Part shown: piece after piece, positions 1 to 6,521 of the stretch
Layout of the letters: the number at the start of each line of letters is the position of its first letter
How positions within the stretch are numbered: position 1 is the stretch's first letter
From: an uncultured Pedobacter sp.
GTDB taxonomy: Bacteria; Bacteroidota; Bacteroidia; Sphingobacteriales; Sphingobacteriaceae
Assembly: GCF_946479715.1 (NCBI RefSeq)
Contig: NZ_CAMLHF010000217.1
Location: forward strand, 1-8,923
Direction: 5' to 3'
DNA length: 8,923 nt
Translations under genes and position numbers: made by a program
The notes under the pieces: model-generated
Seen by the model: the letters and a program-made list of their open reading frames with translations, nothing else
What the model was told of the DNA's origin: nothing
Databases searched by the model: none

Positions 1-166
1 CGAATTATTCCCTGAACCAGATCTGGCCTCACAGATTTAGAAGAAGGGAGACACCCCTGACTGCCTCGTTCATCCCATGATATAAATGATACAATAAGAC
101 AAATTTTTGATCAGAATTGAATGTAGGGAAGCAGTAAATTAGGTTAAACCAAATTATAAAAATCGT
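1..166. other. Left-edge non-coding leader
   Basis: I see no supportable gene here. All three forward frames stop within the first 80 bases (positions 13-15, 38-40 and 78-80), and no minus-strand frame is convincing. The stretch before the GH43 start is AT-rich, as expected of a promoter and leader, but I found no clean TTTG / TAnnTTTG pair. The stop codons in the first 80 bases could belong to the end of an upstream gene, which cannot be identified from so few residues. Confidence 0.5.
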
Positions 167-1642
167 ATGAAAATCATTTCTCCGGGCCGTTTGCCAATGG
201 TAAGCCTTTTATTCATTTATGCAACAATTGTTGTTTCAATTTTCTCTGGATGCGCAAAAAAAGATCCTGAATCTGTTTCCAAAGCTACGCTCAAAAGTAA
301 TGCAGCAAAACAGACATTACTATCTGTCGATTTAATGAGTGGTAATCCTATTTTGCCTGTCGCAACCGCTGATCCGGATATCATTTATGCAAATGGTAAA
401 TATTACATTTACCCAACTGCGACCGGACCAAATGCCAGCCAGTTTCATGCCTACTCATCAACGGATTTACTAAACTGGACCGATGAGGGCATTGTATTAG
501 ATTTAGTAAACGTCAGCTGGGCGCATACAGATGGCTGGGCACCTTGTGTGGTTGCACGAAATGGGAACTACTATTTTTATTATACGGCCGCAAAAAAAAT
601 CGGTGTGGCAGTGAGCAGTAGCCCCACAGGTCCGTTTGTGGATAAAGGTAGTGCGCTTGCAACCGGTGATGGAACTGATCCAATAGATCCGATGGTGTTT
701 GTAGATACCGATGGACAGGCTTATATGTATTGGGGAAATACCACGATAAACATTCAGCGGCTTAATAATGATATGATATCGCTGACAGGTACCAGAGGAC
801 ACAATAAGCCGTCTAATTATTTTGAAGCACCATACCTCATTAAAAGAAACAGTATCTATTATCTGATGTACTCCATTAATGACTTCAGCAGCGACGATTA
901 TCATGTAGAATATGCCACTTCATCTAACCCAATGGGTCCATGGACGACTAAAGGGCGTATCACATCACCACTTGGCGCCATAAAAGGACCAGGACATAAT
1001 GCCGTGCTTAGAAAACCAGGCTGCAGTGATGAGTATTTCTTTATTTACCACAGACGTACCAGTACGAATATACATGAACGCCAGGTGGCTATTGACAGGA
1101 TGTTTTTTGATGGGGTAGGCAATATTATGCCAATAAACATTTCTGTTTCGGGTGTAACCCAATCATCGGGTTCAACACCCTGCCTGATACCTAACCCAAT
1201 ACCCAACGGGCAATATGCCATCAGGTCAAAGGTGAATACAGGTTCTGGTGCTGGCTTATATCTGGATATTGCAGGATGCGCTGTTGGCAATGCCGATGTA
1301 AGGACCTGGACGCGCACTACCTGTAATGGACAGAAATGGAACCTTACTTATTTAAACAATGGATTTTATAAGATTATATCGGAGCTGCCTAATCATAAAT
1401 CATTAGATCTGGATGCTTGTGCAATTGATCGCGGCGCAAATGTCCAGGTTTGGGACGTTTTCCCTAATGATTGCCAGCAATGGCGCATTGAATCTGTAGG
1501 AGGAGGCTGGTACCGCATTATGGCAAAGGCGGGAAACAACGTACTTGATATTGTAAATGGGGACCCGACGCCGGGGGCAGATGTAAGGTCATGGACATGG
1601 AATGGGGCTGATCCCCAGTTTTGGAAGTTTGAAAATCCCTAA
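167..1642 (+). CDS. Lipoprotein GH43 glycoside hydrolase with C-terminal ricin-type (CBM13-like) domain
   Basis: Predicted surface or periplasmic glycosidase of family GH43 (arabinofuranosidase, xylosidase or arabinanase activities), probably acting on plant arabinan/xylan side chains. Seen: a type II signal peptide with lipobox FSGC and lipidated Cys29, followed by a charged KKDPES stretch. The GH43 five-bladed propeller spans about residues 60-330. The catalytic residues follow the family pattern: base Asp69 in ADPD, pKa-modulating Asp174 in IDPM, general acid Glu220 in FEAPY, and the structural His277 in GPGH. Residues about 349-490 form a ricin B-like beta-trefoil with three repeats, each with an LD(I/L) sugar-binding motif and a QxW motif (QKW 389-391, QQW 437-439, QFW 484-486). 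Paired Cys in the first two repeats (371/386, 418/436) could form disulfides. The ATG at 167 is chosen because it gives a complete signal peptide. Exact substrate cannot be told from sequence. Family assignment is firm. Confidence 0.93.
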   Translation: MKIISPGRLPMVSLLFIYATIVVSIFSGCAKKDPESVSKATLKSNAAKQTLLSVDLMSGNPILPVATADPDIIYANGKYYIYPTATGPNASQFHAYSSTDLLNWTDEGIVLDLVNVSWAHTDGWAPCVVARNGNYYFYYTAAKKIGVAVSSSPTGPFVDKGSALATGDGTDPIDPMVFVDTDGQAYMYWGNTTINIQRLNNDMISLTGTRGHNKPSNYFEAPYLIKRNSIYYLMYSINDFSSDDYHVEYATSSNPMGPWTTKGRITSPLGAIKGPGHNAVLRKPGCSDEYFFIYHRRTSTNIHERQVAIDRMFFDGVGNIMPINISVSGVTQSSGSTPCLIPNPIPNGQYAIRSKVNTGSGAGLYLDIAGCAVGNADVRTWTRTTCNGQKWNLTYLNNGFYKIISELPNHKSLDLDACAIDRGANVQVWDVFPNDCQQWRIESVGGGWYRIMAKAGNNVLDIVNGDPTPGADVRSWTWNGADPQFWKFENP

Positions 1643-1659
1643 TGTCATTACTTAGGTTT

Positions 1660-1696
1660 TATAGTTAGAAAAGCAGTGTCTGTTTTTCTAACTATA
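1660..1696 (+). terminator. Intrinsic terminator hairpin after the GH43 gene
   Basis: A 17-bp stem (one G-T wobble) with a 3-nt TGT loop starts 18 nt after the stop codon; its outer arms are ATAGTTAGAAAA and TTTTCTAACTAT. The 3' flank is AT-rich (ATATTTG), though not a pure T run. The position and strength suggest transcription of the GH43 gene ends here. The near-symmetric stem could also act on the opposite strand. Confidence 0.75.
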
Positions 1697-1732
1697 TATT
1701 TGCCACCATTGTTGTCTGTACTTTTTTTCTTT

Positions 1733-1939
1733 TCAGAATGTCATTGATAAGCCCAATCCATATGCTCTTCCATTATAAAAAGGCATAACAACTCCATTTA
1801 TCTTAGCTTTGTCTTTGAAAATTGTTCTTAATTAATGGATGAATCCAGTAAGCAATTTTGCTTTCTTTAACTTCAGGTGCGGTCTGAAATTGCATCGCTT
1901 TTCATTGTCTTTGAGATGGAGATTCTTGTAGTTGCTCAT
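1733..1939 (-). pseudogene. Possible decayed reading frame with one internal stop
   Basis: On the minus strand, an ATG at 1939 opens 35 codons (begins MSNYKNLHLKDNEKR), then TAA, then 32 more codons in the same frame ending in TGA at 1733-1735 (contains MPFYNGRAYGLG). Codon choice looks coding-like on both sides of the stop, which is why I record it as a possible remnant. I do not recognise the family, and chance openness in AT-rich DNA is quite possible. Confidence 0.18.
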
Positions 1940-1957
1940 GTCTTTTTTTTCAAAACT

Positions 1958-1997
1958 GAGGTTTCCCAATTAAACCTTATCCCATGTGGGAAATCTT
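1958..1997. repeat. Imperfect palindrome related to the 5033-5079 repeat
   Basis: Arms AGGTTTCCCA (1959-1968) and TGGGAAATCT (1987-1996) pair over 10 positions with one G-T wobble and an 18-nt loop. The segment ATCCCATGTGGGAAATCT (1979-1996) matches the + strand at 5034-5051 at 15 of 18 positions, all three differences being transitions. This looks like a dispersed intergenic palindrome, partly degenerate here. Confidence 0.5.
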
Positions 1998-2298
1998 AAT
2001 AGCGGTTTTGAACAACCACGCTAACTTGATTACATGGTGTTAAATTCGATGTAATACTGATCTGTACCTTAACGAATATATAACGGCCAGGTAAGGACGG
2101 ATCAAGGAATACACAGGTTTCCAGACTGGGATGGGTTACAGAACGTTCATCAACTTATGGGATCAAACATCCTAACACTAAAAGTAATCTTCAATCAGAC
2201 GAGCAGATGGCAATGGAAATTGTACTGAGATTAAGGTGTCTAATTTTAGTATATTTATCCTAACTAGCGCATTTAACGATATTTTGATTTATGGAAAA

Positions 2299-3153
2299 AT
2301 GAAAATGGAAGTACAAAACTATTATCCAAAAAACGCCTTACTTAAAACTCACATTGAGTATTATTATTTCTTAAAAACTGATAATGAAGATTATTCCGAG
2401 TTGTATTATTCCTTTCCAAATACCAGTCACTCTTTTAACATTCATAAAAATGCCTGCTGCGAAATCATGCCTGATTACACGCTGGTTAATGAAGATCAAC
2501 ATAACAAATACCTTTCCATCCTTCAGGGAAAATATGAAACACCGCTATTGGTTCGATTGAAAGGAAAGCTCGATAAGGTTACCGTAATTTTTAAGCCCTT
2601 AGGTTTCAATCACTTTATACATAAACCCTTTGCAGACCTAGCCAGTCAATCTTCACAAATCTTCGATGAATGGCAAGGCGATCCAGAATACAATTATTTT
2701 CTAGAAAATTTTTATGCCACAACTGAGCACGACAAGCGCATTGAATTCCTTGAGGATTTTTTGTTGTCAAAATACCACAGCTTTAGTTATTACACGGTAT
2801 TACAAAAAGTGATCAGCCAACTTGCCAATTTTGATGTTAAATATTCCATTGAAGAAATTGCTAAAAATACCGGTATGAATATCCGTACATTCAATCGGTT
2901 ATTTTACAGTCATCTTGGTATTTCCCCCACTGGTTATAGAAAAATTTGCAGATTCAGGCATTCCCTGAAAAACAAGCTGTTCAGTGACAATTTCAAAAAA
3001 CTTACGGATATCGGTTATGAAAGCAATTTTTACGACCAGTCTTACTTCATAAAGATGTATAGAAAACTAACTAAAGACTCACCTACCTCCTTTTTTCGGT
3101 CAATAGATAAACTCGCAGATGACCAATTGATCCTGAAGTTTATTTCCAGATAG
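2299..3153 (+). CDS. AraC-family transcriptional regulator
   Basis: DNA-binding regulator of 284 residues from the chosen start. The C-terminal 105 residues hold the AraC/XylS double helix-turn-helix: the first about 183-203 (SIEEIAKNTGMNIRTFNRLF), the second about 232-256 (LTDIGYESNFYDQSYFIKMY), followed by SPTSFF, the usual P-x-x-F end of the fold. Residues about 1-170 are a variable sensor domain of the kind typical of Bacteroidota AraC proteins; I cannot name its ligand. The frame is open back to a GTG at 2236, but the ATG at 2299 (or 2305) better fits the normal start of this group, shortly before the YYPKNALLK motif. It lies 71 bp before the secreted esterase on the same strand, with a candidate operator between them, so it probably controls that gene. 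Confidence 0.88.
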   Translation: MKMEVQNYYPKNALLKTHIEYYYFLKTDNEDYSELYYSFPNTSHSFNIHKNACCEIMPDYTLVNEDQHNKYLSILQGKYETPLLVRLKGKLDKVTVIFKPLGFNHFIHKPFADLASQSSQIFDEWQGDPEYNYFLENFYATTEHDKRIEFLEDFLLSKYHSFSYYTVLQKVISQLANFDVKYSIEEIAKNTGMNIRTFNRLFYSHLGISPTGYRKICRFRHSLKNKLFSDNFKKLTDIGYESNFYDQSYFIKMYRKLTKDSPTSFFRSIDKLADDQLILKFISR

Positions 3154-3160
3154 CAGCGTT

Positions 3161-3183
3161 GTCCGAAAAGTACAATTTTTGAC
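3161..3183 (+). promoter_or_regulatory. Candidate AraC operator upstream of the esterase (copy 1)
   Basis: The site starts 7 nt after the AraC stop and ends 41 nt before the esterase start. It reads TCC-GAAAAGT-AC-AA-TTTTTGAC, with GTC...GAC ends and AAA/TTT giving partial dyad symmetry. A near copy lies at 4743-4764. The position between an AraC gene and its likely target suggests a binding site for that regulator; this is inference. Confidence 0.4.
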
Positions 3184-3224
3184 TACTGTTTTTGATTTAT
3201 TTTATCGCTTAAATCAATCACCAT

Positions 3225-4739
3225 ATGACAAGATATTTCCTGGCAACCTTACTGTACCTGAGCTTTTTTCTTCCGGGTTTTGCGCAGAAAAGCATAACAG
3301 AAAAATTATATTCAACTAAGCTTCGTGATACGGTCGCATATACCATATGGTTGCCCGAAAACTGGTCAGTAGAGCAGCAGTATACCACAATTTACACCTT
3401 CAGTTACGGCGCCAGCGATGCAGAATTTATTGCACAGCAAATCAAATACCTCAACAGGCTGCACATTACACATACGCCACCCACGTTAGTCGTCAGCATC
3501 CGGGCAGATATGGACAGAATGGGTTACAATTATGAAACTGGGCTGCTGACGACAAAGGGGATGAACATGCTGGCCTGTATAAAAGAAGAAATCATTCCTG
3601 GTATCGAACATAAATATAAAGCAGCAAAGTTCAGAACTTACATGGGACAATCCTATGGTGCCAGCTATGGTAACTACTTGTTTCTTCATCAGCCAGAATT
3701 GTTTTCCTGCTATATCCTCATGTCTCCGGAAAAACTGACACCATCCCAGCCTCCATTTGAAATTACAGATGAACTTGCGAAGTTTTACCGGACAAGGACG
3801 ACCTACTATTTTTTAGCTTCAGGTGCACATGACCTAGAAAGGCGAAAAAATTACACAAAGGAAATAGCTGATAAAGTAAAGCAACTGGACAGCCTAAAAT
3901 TCAATTTTGAGTATCATAATTTAGCTGAAGCAGGACATAACAATTCAACAGCTATTGCTTTACCATTGGCCCTGGAATTTATTTATCAGCATTATAATTC
4001 GAATGCTGAATTACAAACTGCAGAAACATTTCTAACAGCATTACAAAACTACGAGAAAAGCATATCTGATGTTTACGGATTATCGGTAGAAAGAAACGCC
4101 TACGACGTATATCAACCCTTTCTCTCTCAGCTCTGGCAGCAAAAAGACAGCGTAGCAATGCTTGATGCGATTAACTATTTCATTACAGACAAAACAGCTG
4201 GCAGGCAAATCCGGGATTTCGCCTACTCTTGCTCCGTTATAGGACTTAAAGAAAAATCAAAAGAACTTTATGAGCGGGCGATAAAAAAGATTTTAAAACA
4301 GGAAATGTCGACTGACCTGGGACCATCAAGCCTCATTACCTGTTACCGGGAATTGGCAATGGCTATTGCTAAAGATAATCCCCAAAAAGGCTGGGATCTA
4401 TTACAAAAAGCATTGGAGATAACCACTGAGCACAAGGAAAGCATTCATATAGATTATTATCCAGATATCTACTTTTATTTAGGGCAATTTGCAGCGGAGA
4501 ACAACTACAAGGTCAGGGAGGGATTGAACTACTTGCTATTTTATACAGAAATGAGAAAGGAACTCGTGAACATTATTCACTTTAATGTTGACAAGATCTA
4601 TTTCTACATCGGTAAATCCTACCTATTTTTAGGTGAGAAAAAGAATGCGAAATCGTATTTGCTAAAAGCCACCCATCTGAATCCACAAAATAATCCGGCC
4701 AAAGAATTATTAAAAAAATTATCCGCGAATAATAAGTGA
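3225..4739 (+). CDS. Secreted alpha/beta-hydrolase esterase with TPR-like C-terminal half
   Basis: Predicted exported serine esterase of 504 residues. Residues 1-20 are a signal peptide ending FAQ. Residues about 25-260 match the putative-esterase fold (esterase D / enterochelin-esterase type): nucleophile Ser143 in GQSYG, likely acid Asp203 in SGAHD, and His238 in EAGHNNS. Residues about 290-500 are helical and repeat-like. The last unit (about 455-490, IYFYIGKSYLFLGEKKNAKSYLLKA...NP) is a good TPR, and about 345-400 and 412-440 look like degenerate units. In Bacteroidota such proteins are annotated as hydrolases of the esterase family; the substrate is unknown (acylated sugars, siderophores or other esters are possible). 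It follows the AraC gene on the same strand and is probably its target. A TPR tail on an exported esterase suggests a protein partner in the periplasm. Confidence 0.85.
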   Translation: MTRYFLATLLYLSFFLPGFAQKSITEKLYSTKLRDTVAYTIWLPENWSVEQQYTTIYTFSYGASDAEFIAQQIKYLNRLHITHTPPTLVVSIRADMDRMGYNYETGLLTTKGMNMLACIKEEIIPGIEHKYKAAKFRTYMGQSYGASYGNYLFLHQPELFSCYILMSPEKLTPSQPPFEITDELAKFYRTRTTYYFLASGAHDLERRKNYTKEIADKVKQLDSLKFNFEYHNLAEAGHNNSTAIALPLALEFIYQHYNSNAELQTAETFLTALQNYEKSISDVYGLSVERNAYDVYQPFLSQLWQQKDSVAMLDAINYFITDKTAGRQIRDFAYSCSVIGLKEKSKELYERAIKKILKQEMSTDLGPSSLITCYRELAMAIAKDNPQKGWDLLQKALEITTEHKESIHIDYYPDIYFYLGQFAAENNYKVREGLNYLLFYTEMRKELVNIIHFNVDKIYFYIGKSYLFLGEKKNAKSYLLKATHLNPQNNPAKELLKKLSANNK

Positions 4740-4742
4740 CCT

Positions 4743-4764
4743 TCCTGAAAAGTTCGTTTTTGAC
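4743..4764 (+). repeat. Second copy of the esterase-flanking 22-nt sequence
   Basis: It starts 3 nt after the esterase stop and reads TCC-T-GAAAAGT-TC-G-TTTTTGAC. It shares TCC, GAAAAGT, C and TTTTTGAC, in order, with 3162-3183. Either it was an operator for a lost downstream gene, or the pair marks the borders of an inserted esterase segment. Confidence 0.4.
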
Positions 4765-4815
4765 AGAGAGATAGATCGAACCGCTAGAATGAACCTTGGC
4801 TTCCAGCTTATCTAA

Positions 4816-5001
4816 CACATTAACAACAAATTAGAGGCAAAAAAAAATGGAGTTAACTCTAAATTTAGAACTAATTCCAACCAAGTGCTCCTTGATATAT
4901 TGCGCACGAACCAATTTCTTGAAGATTTGAAGGTGGTTGCAGGCTTGAAAAGCTATATTGACGACATGAGAAATACACGTTTAAAATTCCCTACGCAGTG
5001 A
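4816..5001 (+). pseudogene. Possible gene remnant: open frame without a start codon
   Basis: The frame is open for 61 codons between a TAA (4813-4815) and a TGA (4999-5001), with no ATG before the 51st codon. The translation is plausibly protein-like, especially the second half (LLDILRTNQFLEDLKVVAGL then SYIDDMRNTRLKF), and resembles the end of a helical protein. No family recognised. It could be the 3' remnant of a gene once linked to the AraC/esterase pair, or chance. Confidence 0.2.
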
Positions 5002-5032
5002 TTTTGGACCGTTTAACAAACGTGAAATTCGT

Positions 5033-5079
5033 CATCCCGTATGGGAAACCTGTAAGGGCGAGATTTCCCATATGAGATG
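5033..5079. repeat. REP-like intergenic palindrome
   Basis: A long imperfect hairpin: CATCCCGTATGGGAAACCT (5033-5051) pairs with AGATTTCCCATATGAGATG (5061-5079) over 19 positions, with two C-A mismatches and one G-T wobble, around a 9-nt loop. The core TATGGGAAA/TTTCCCATA is perfect. The GTCATCCC...GAGATG outline resembles dispersed REP-like repeats found between bacterial genes. A related copy is at 1958-1997 and a weaker one at 7709-7744. It may also serve as a terminator between the convergent genes. Confidence 0.55.
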
Positions 5080-5222
5080 TCTGCCTAGCGAGGGTGTATA
5101 CTATACTTCCTGCCAGTTTCATCACAAGTTATGACAGGTCACTTCCTGTTAGTTCTGGCAAATGACACCTATGGCTTTTCGCTCAGTTACCCCATCTTTT
5201 AATTCAATGGTTTCTTCTAGTT

Positions 5223-6521
5223 TTATTTTTTTATAAATTCAAATATTGAATTGAAAAATTCCTGAGGTTGTCTTTGCCATTGCCAATAAGTATATGGCCA
5301 ATCCCAATCAGTACCATTCAGCTTACCCTTTGTTATCATGTCGTGCCCGCAATCTTTTATGGTAACAATTTTATAATCGACGCCTGCATTTTTGAGATAA
5401 GCCTCCATTTTATTTTTGTTTTCGGCTGGTGGCACTAATACATCATTCTCACCAAAAACACTCAATAACGGACATTTTATTTTATTTAAGGCCTCTTTCG
5501 GGTCATACCGATTTTTTCTCCACCATAATATGTCGTCTCCAGTTTGCGATTGAGGTATATCAAGATAATCTATCCATTTTTTATCTTTAATTTTCGCGGC
5601 ATATACTTTGAGCGCATCCCAATCTTTTGTCTTGTTACCCTGAACATATTTGAAAAAAAATCCCGAATAATGAAGTGCAGAATCAATAGATTCTTTTGAA
5701 TAACCTTCGTCAGTCAAGGTATATTGAACACGATTAATATCTTGCTCATAAAGAGAAACTGCAGGACCAACTATTAAAATTGCGAAACCACAGCCTGAGA
5801 CTTTATTTGCTGCCAGCGGTGTAATCCATCCTCCCTGGCTTGCACCAAGAAAACCTATTTTGGCATAATTCAAATCTTTTCTTTCTTTTAAATAATTAAA
5901 AGCGGAAACAGCATCATCTGCCAGGCCATAGAAATCTGCAGATGAAAAATTACCAGTTGATTTACCGGTTCCACGTTTATCATAAAGTAAAACGCCTATA
6001 CCCTTGCTCGCCAAATCGTAAGCTAACGAATGATACCACGGGGTATCTCTGTCTTCCCATCCAGATCGATGTATTAAAATCACATAAGGAATAGGCTTTT
6101 CTGATTTTTTGGGTTTAAACAAAACTCCTGCAAGCGAAACATCTGCATTAGTAAATTTAATTTCTTCCTCTGAAAAGCTCTTTTCTTTCGCTAATGCTTT
6201 TTTCAGATGAATCCGGATTTTAGGATTTATATCCTTGCTTATACCTGTTACATCTCCTGTTTTGGGGTCTAAAAAACAATAGAAATCTCCATAGAATATC
6301 TTCACATTCAAAGTGTCCTTGCTCCGAGATATTTTTTCTGTAGCCACATCCATATACCCAATTTCAGGGATGTCGTAAGTTGTTTTATCTATATGAAAAT
6401 CAAATGAAATTAATTGAACAGATCCATCCCGTGTCAAGGCACCTTCATAATGTCCCTGTGGTGTTTGACCGTGTGCGAATTGTGCTATTGTAAGCAAAAG
6501 AACTGTATAGAAGGATTTCAT
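5223..6521 (-). CDS. Secreted alpha/beta-fold serine hydrolase
   Basis: Exported hydrolase of 432 residues. Residues 1-19 are a signal peptide (ends AHGQ). Residues about 20-115 form a beta-rich N-terminal region of unknown role, seen in many secreted Bacteroidota hydrolases. Residues about 120-432 are the alpha/beta hydrolase domain: strand VILI with HRSGW (151-155) at the oxyanion position, YDKRGTGKSTG (180-190), nucleophile Ser228 in GASQGG, acid Asp360 in FGENDVLVPP, and His393 in CGHDM. This layout is typical of carboxylesterases and acyl-peptide-hydrolase-like enzymes; substrate unknown. The oxyanion loop has Arg in place of the more usual Gly (HRSG versus HGSG). It appears to be a single-gene unit. 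The nearest regulatory signal is the inverted repeat at 6628-6667. The ATG at 6521 is chosen because the signal peptide follows directly. Confidence 0.9.
   Translation of the reverse strand: MKSFYTVLLLTIAQFAHGQTPQGHYEGALTRDGSVQLISFDFHIDKTTYDIPEIGYMDVATEKISRSKDTLNVKIFYGDFYCFLDPKTGDVTGISKDINPKIRIHLKKALAKEKSFSEEEIKFTNADVSLAGVLFKPKKSEKPIPYVILIHRSGWEDRDTPWYHSLAYDLASKGIGVLLYDKRGTGKSTGNFSSADFYGLADDAVSAFNYLKERKDLNYAKIGFLGASQGGWITPLAANKVSGCGFAILIVGPAVSLYEQDINRVQYTLTDEGYSKESIDSALHYSGFFFKYVQGNKTKDWDALKVYAAKIKDKKWIDYLDIPQSQTGDDILWWRKNRYDPKEALNKIKCPLLSVFGENDVLVPPAENKNKMEAYLKNAGVDYKIVTIKDCGHDMITKGKLNGTDWDWPYTYWQWQRQPQEFFNSIFEFIKK

Larger units (their letters stand above)
1697..2298. other. 600-bp gene-poor region upstream of the AraC gene
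   Basis: There is no intact gene. It holds a short interrupted minus-strand frame (1733-1939), a palindromic repeat (1958-1997) and a small inverted repeat, ATTACAT (2029-2035) with ATGTAAT (2049-2055), 13 nt apart. It also has a plus-strand frame without a start codon that stays open from about 2090 to the AraC region. The promoter of the AraC gene must lie in the last 150 bases. TATATTTA near 2250 resembles the TAnnTTTG box but lacks a well-spaced upstream element. Confidence 0.5.
4740..5222. other. Gene-poor region between esterase and convergent hydrolase
   Basis: No complete gene is seen. The region holds the repeat at 4743-4764, an open frame lacking a start (4816-5001), a REP-like hairpin (5033-5079), and a nested inverted repeat (TGCCAG 5111-5116 with CTGGCA 5155-5160, enclosing ACAGG/CCTGT at 5134-5149). 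The two flanking genes converge here, yet neither has a textbook hairpin-plus-T-run terminator. Confidence 0.5.

Noticed and set aside
1..80. Possible tail of an upstream gene (for example a SusD-like protein; one frame reads NYSLNQIWP)
   Set aside because: Only a few residues, and what follows does not match the usual SusD C-terminus; not supportable.
503..1317. Three minus-strand open frames (503-904, 965-1162, 1045-1317)
   Set aside because: They lie wholly inside the clear GH43 gene on the other strand, are rich in Cys/His/Ile as expected of antisense shadows, and show no motif.
2236..2298. GTG start 21 codons upstream of the chosen AraC start
   Set aside because: The extra residues do not look like a normal start of this family, and two in-frame ATG codons (2299, 2305) fit better. 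The GTG cannot be fully excluded.
3347..3689. Open frames 3347-3535 (+) and 3486-3689 (-)
   Set aside because: Both are inside the esterase gene, whose catalytic motifs fix the true frame.
4582..4818. Minus-strand frame of 78 codons
   Set aside because: Mostly antisense to the esterase C-terminal TPR; no recognisable features.
5111..5160. Nested inverted repeat that might be a small structured RNA
   Set aside because: Stems of only 5-6 bp with a large one-sided loop; easily expected by chance without covariation evidence.
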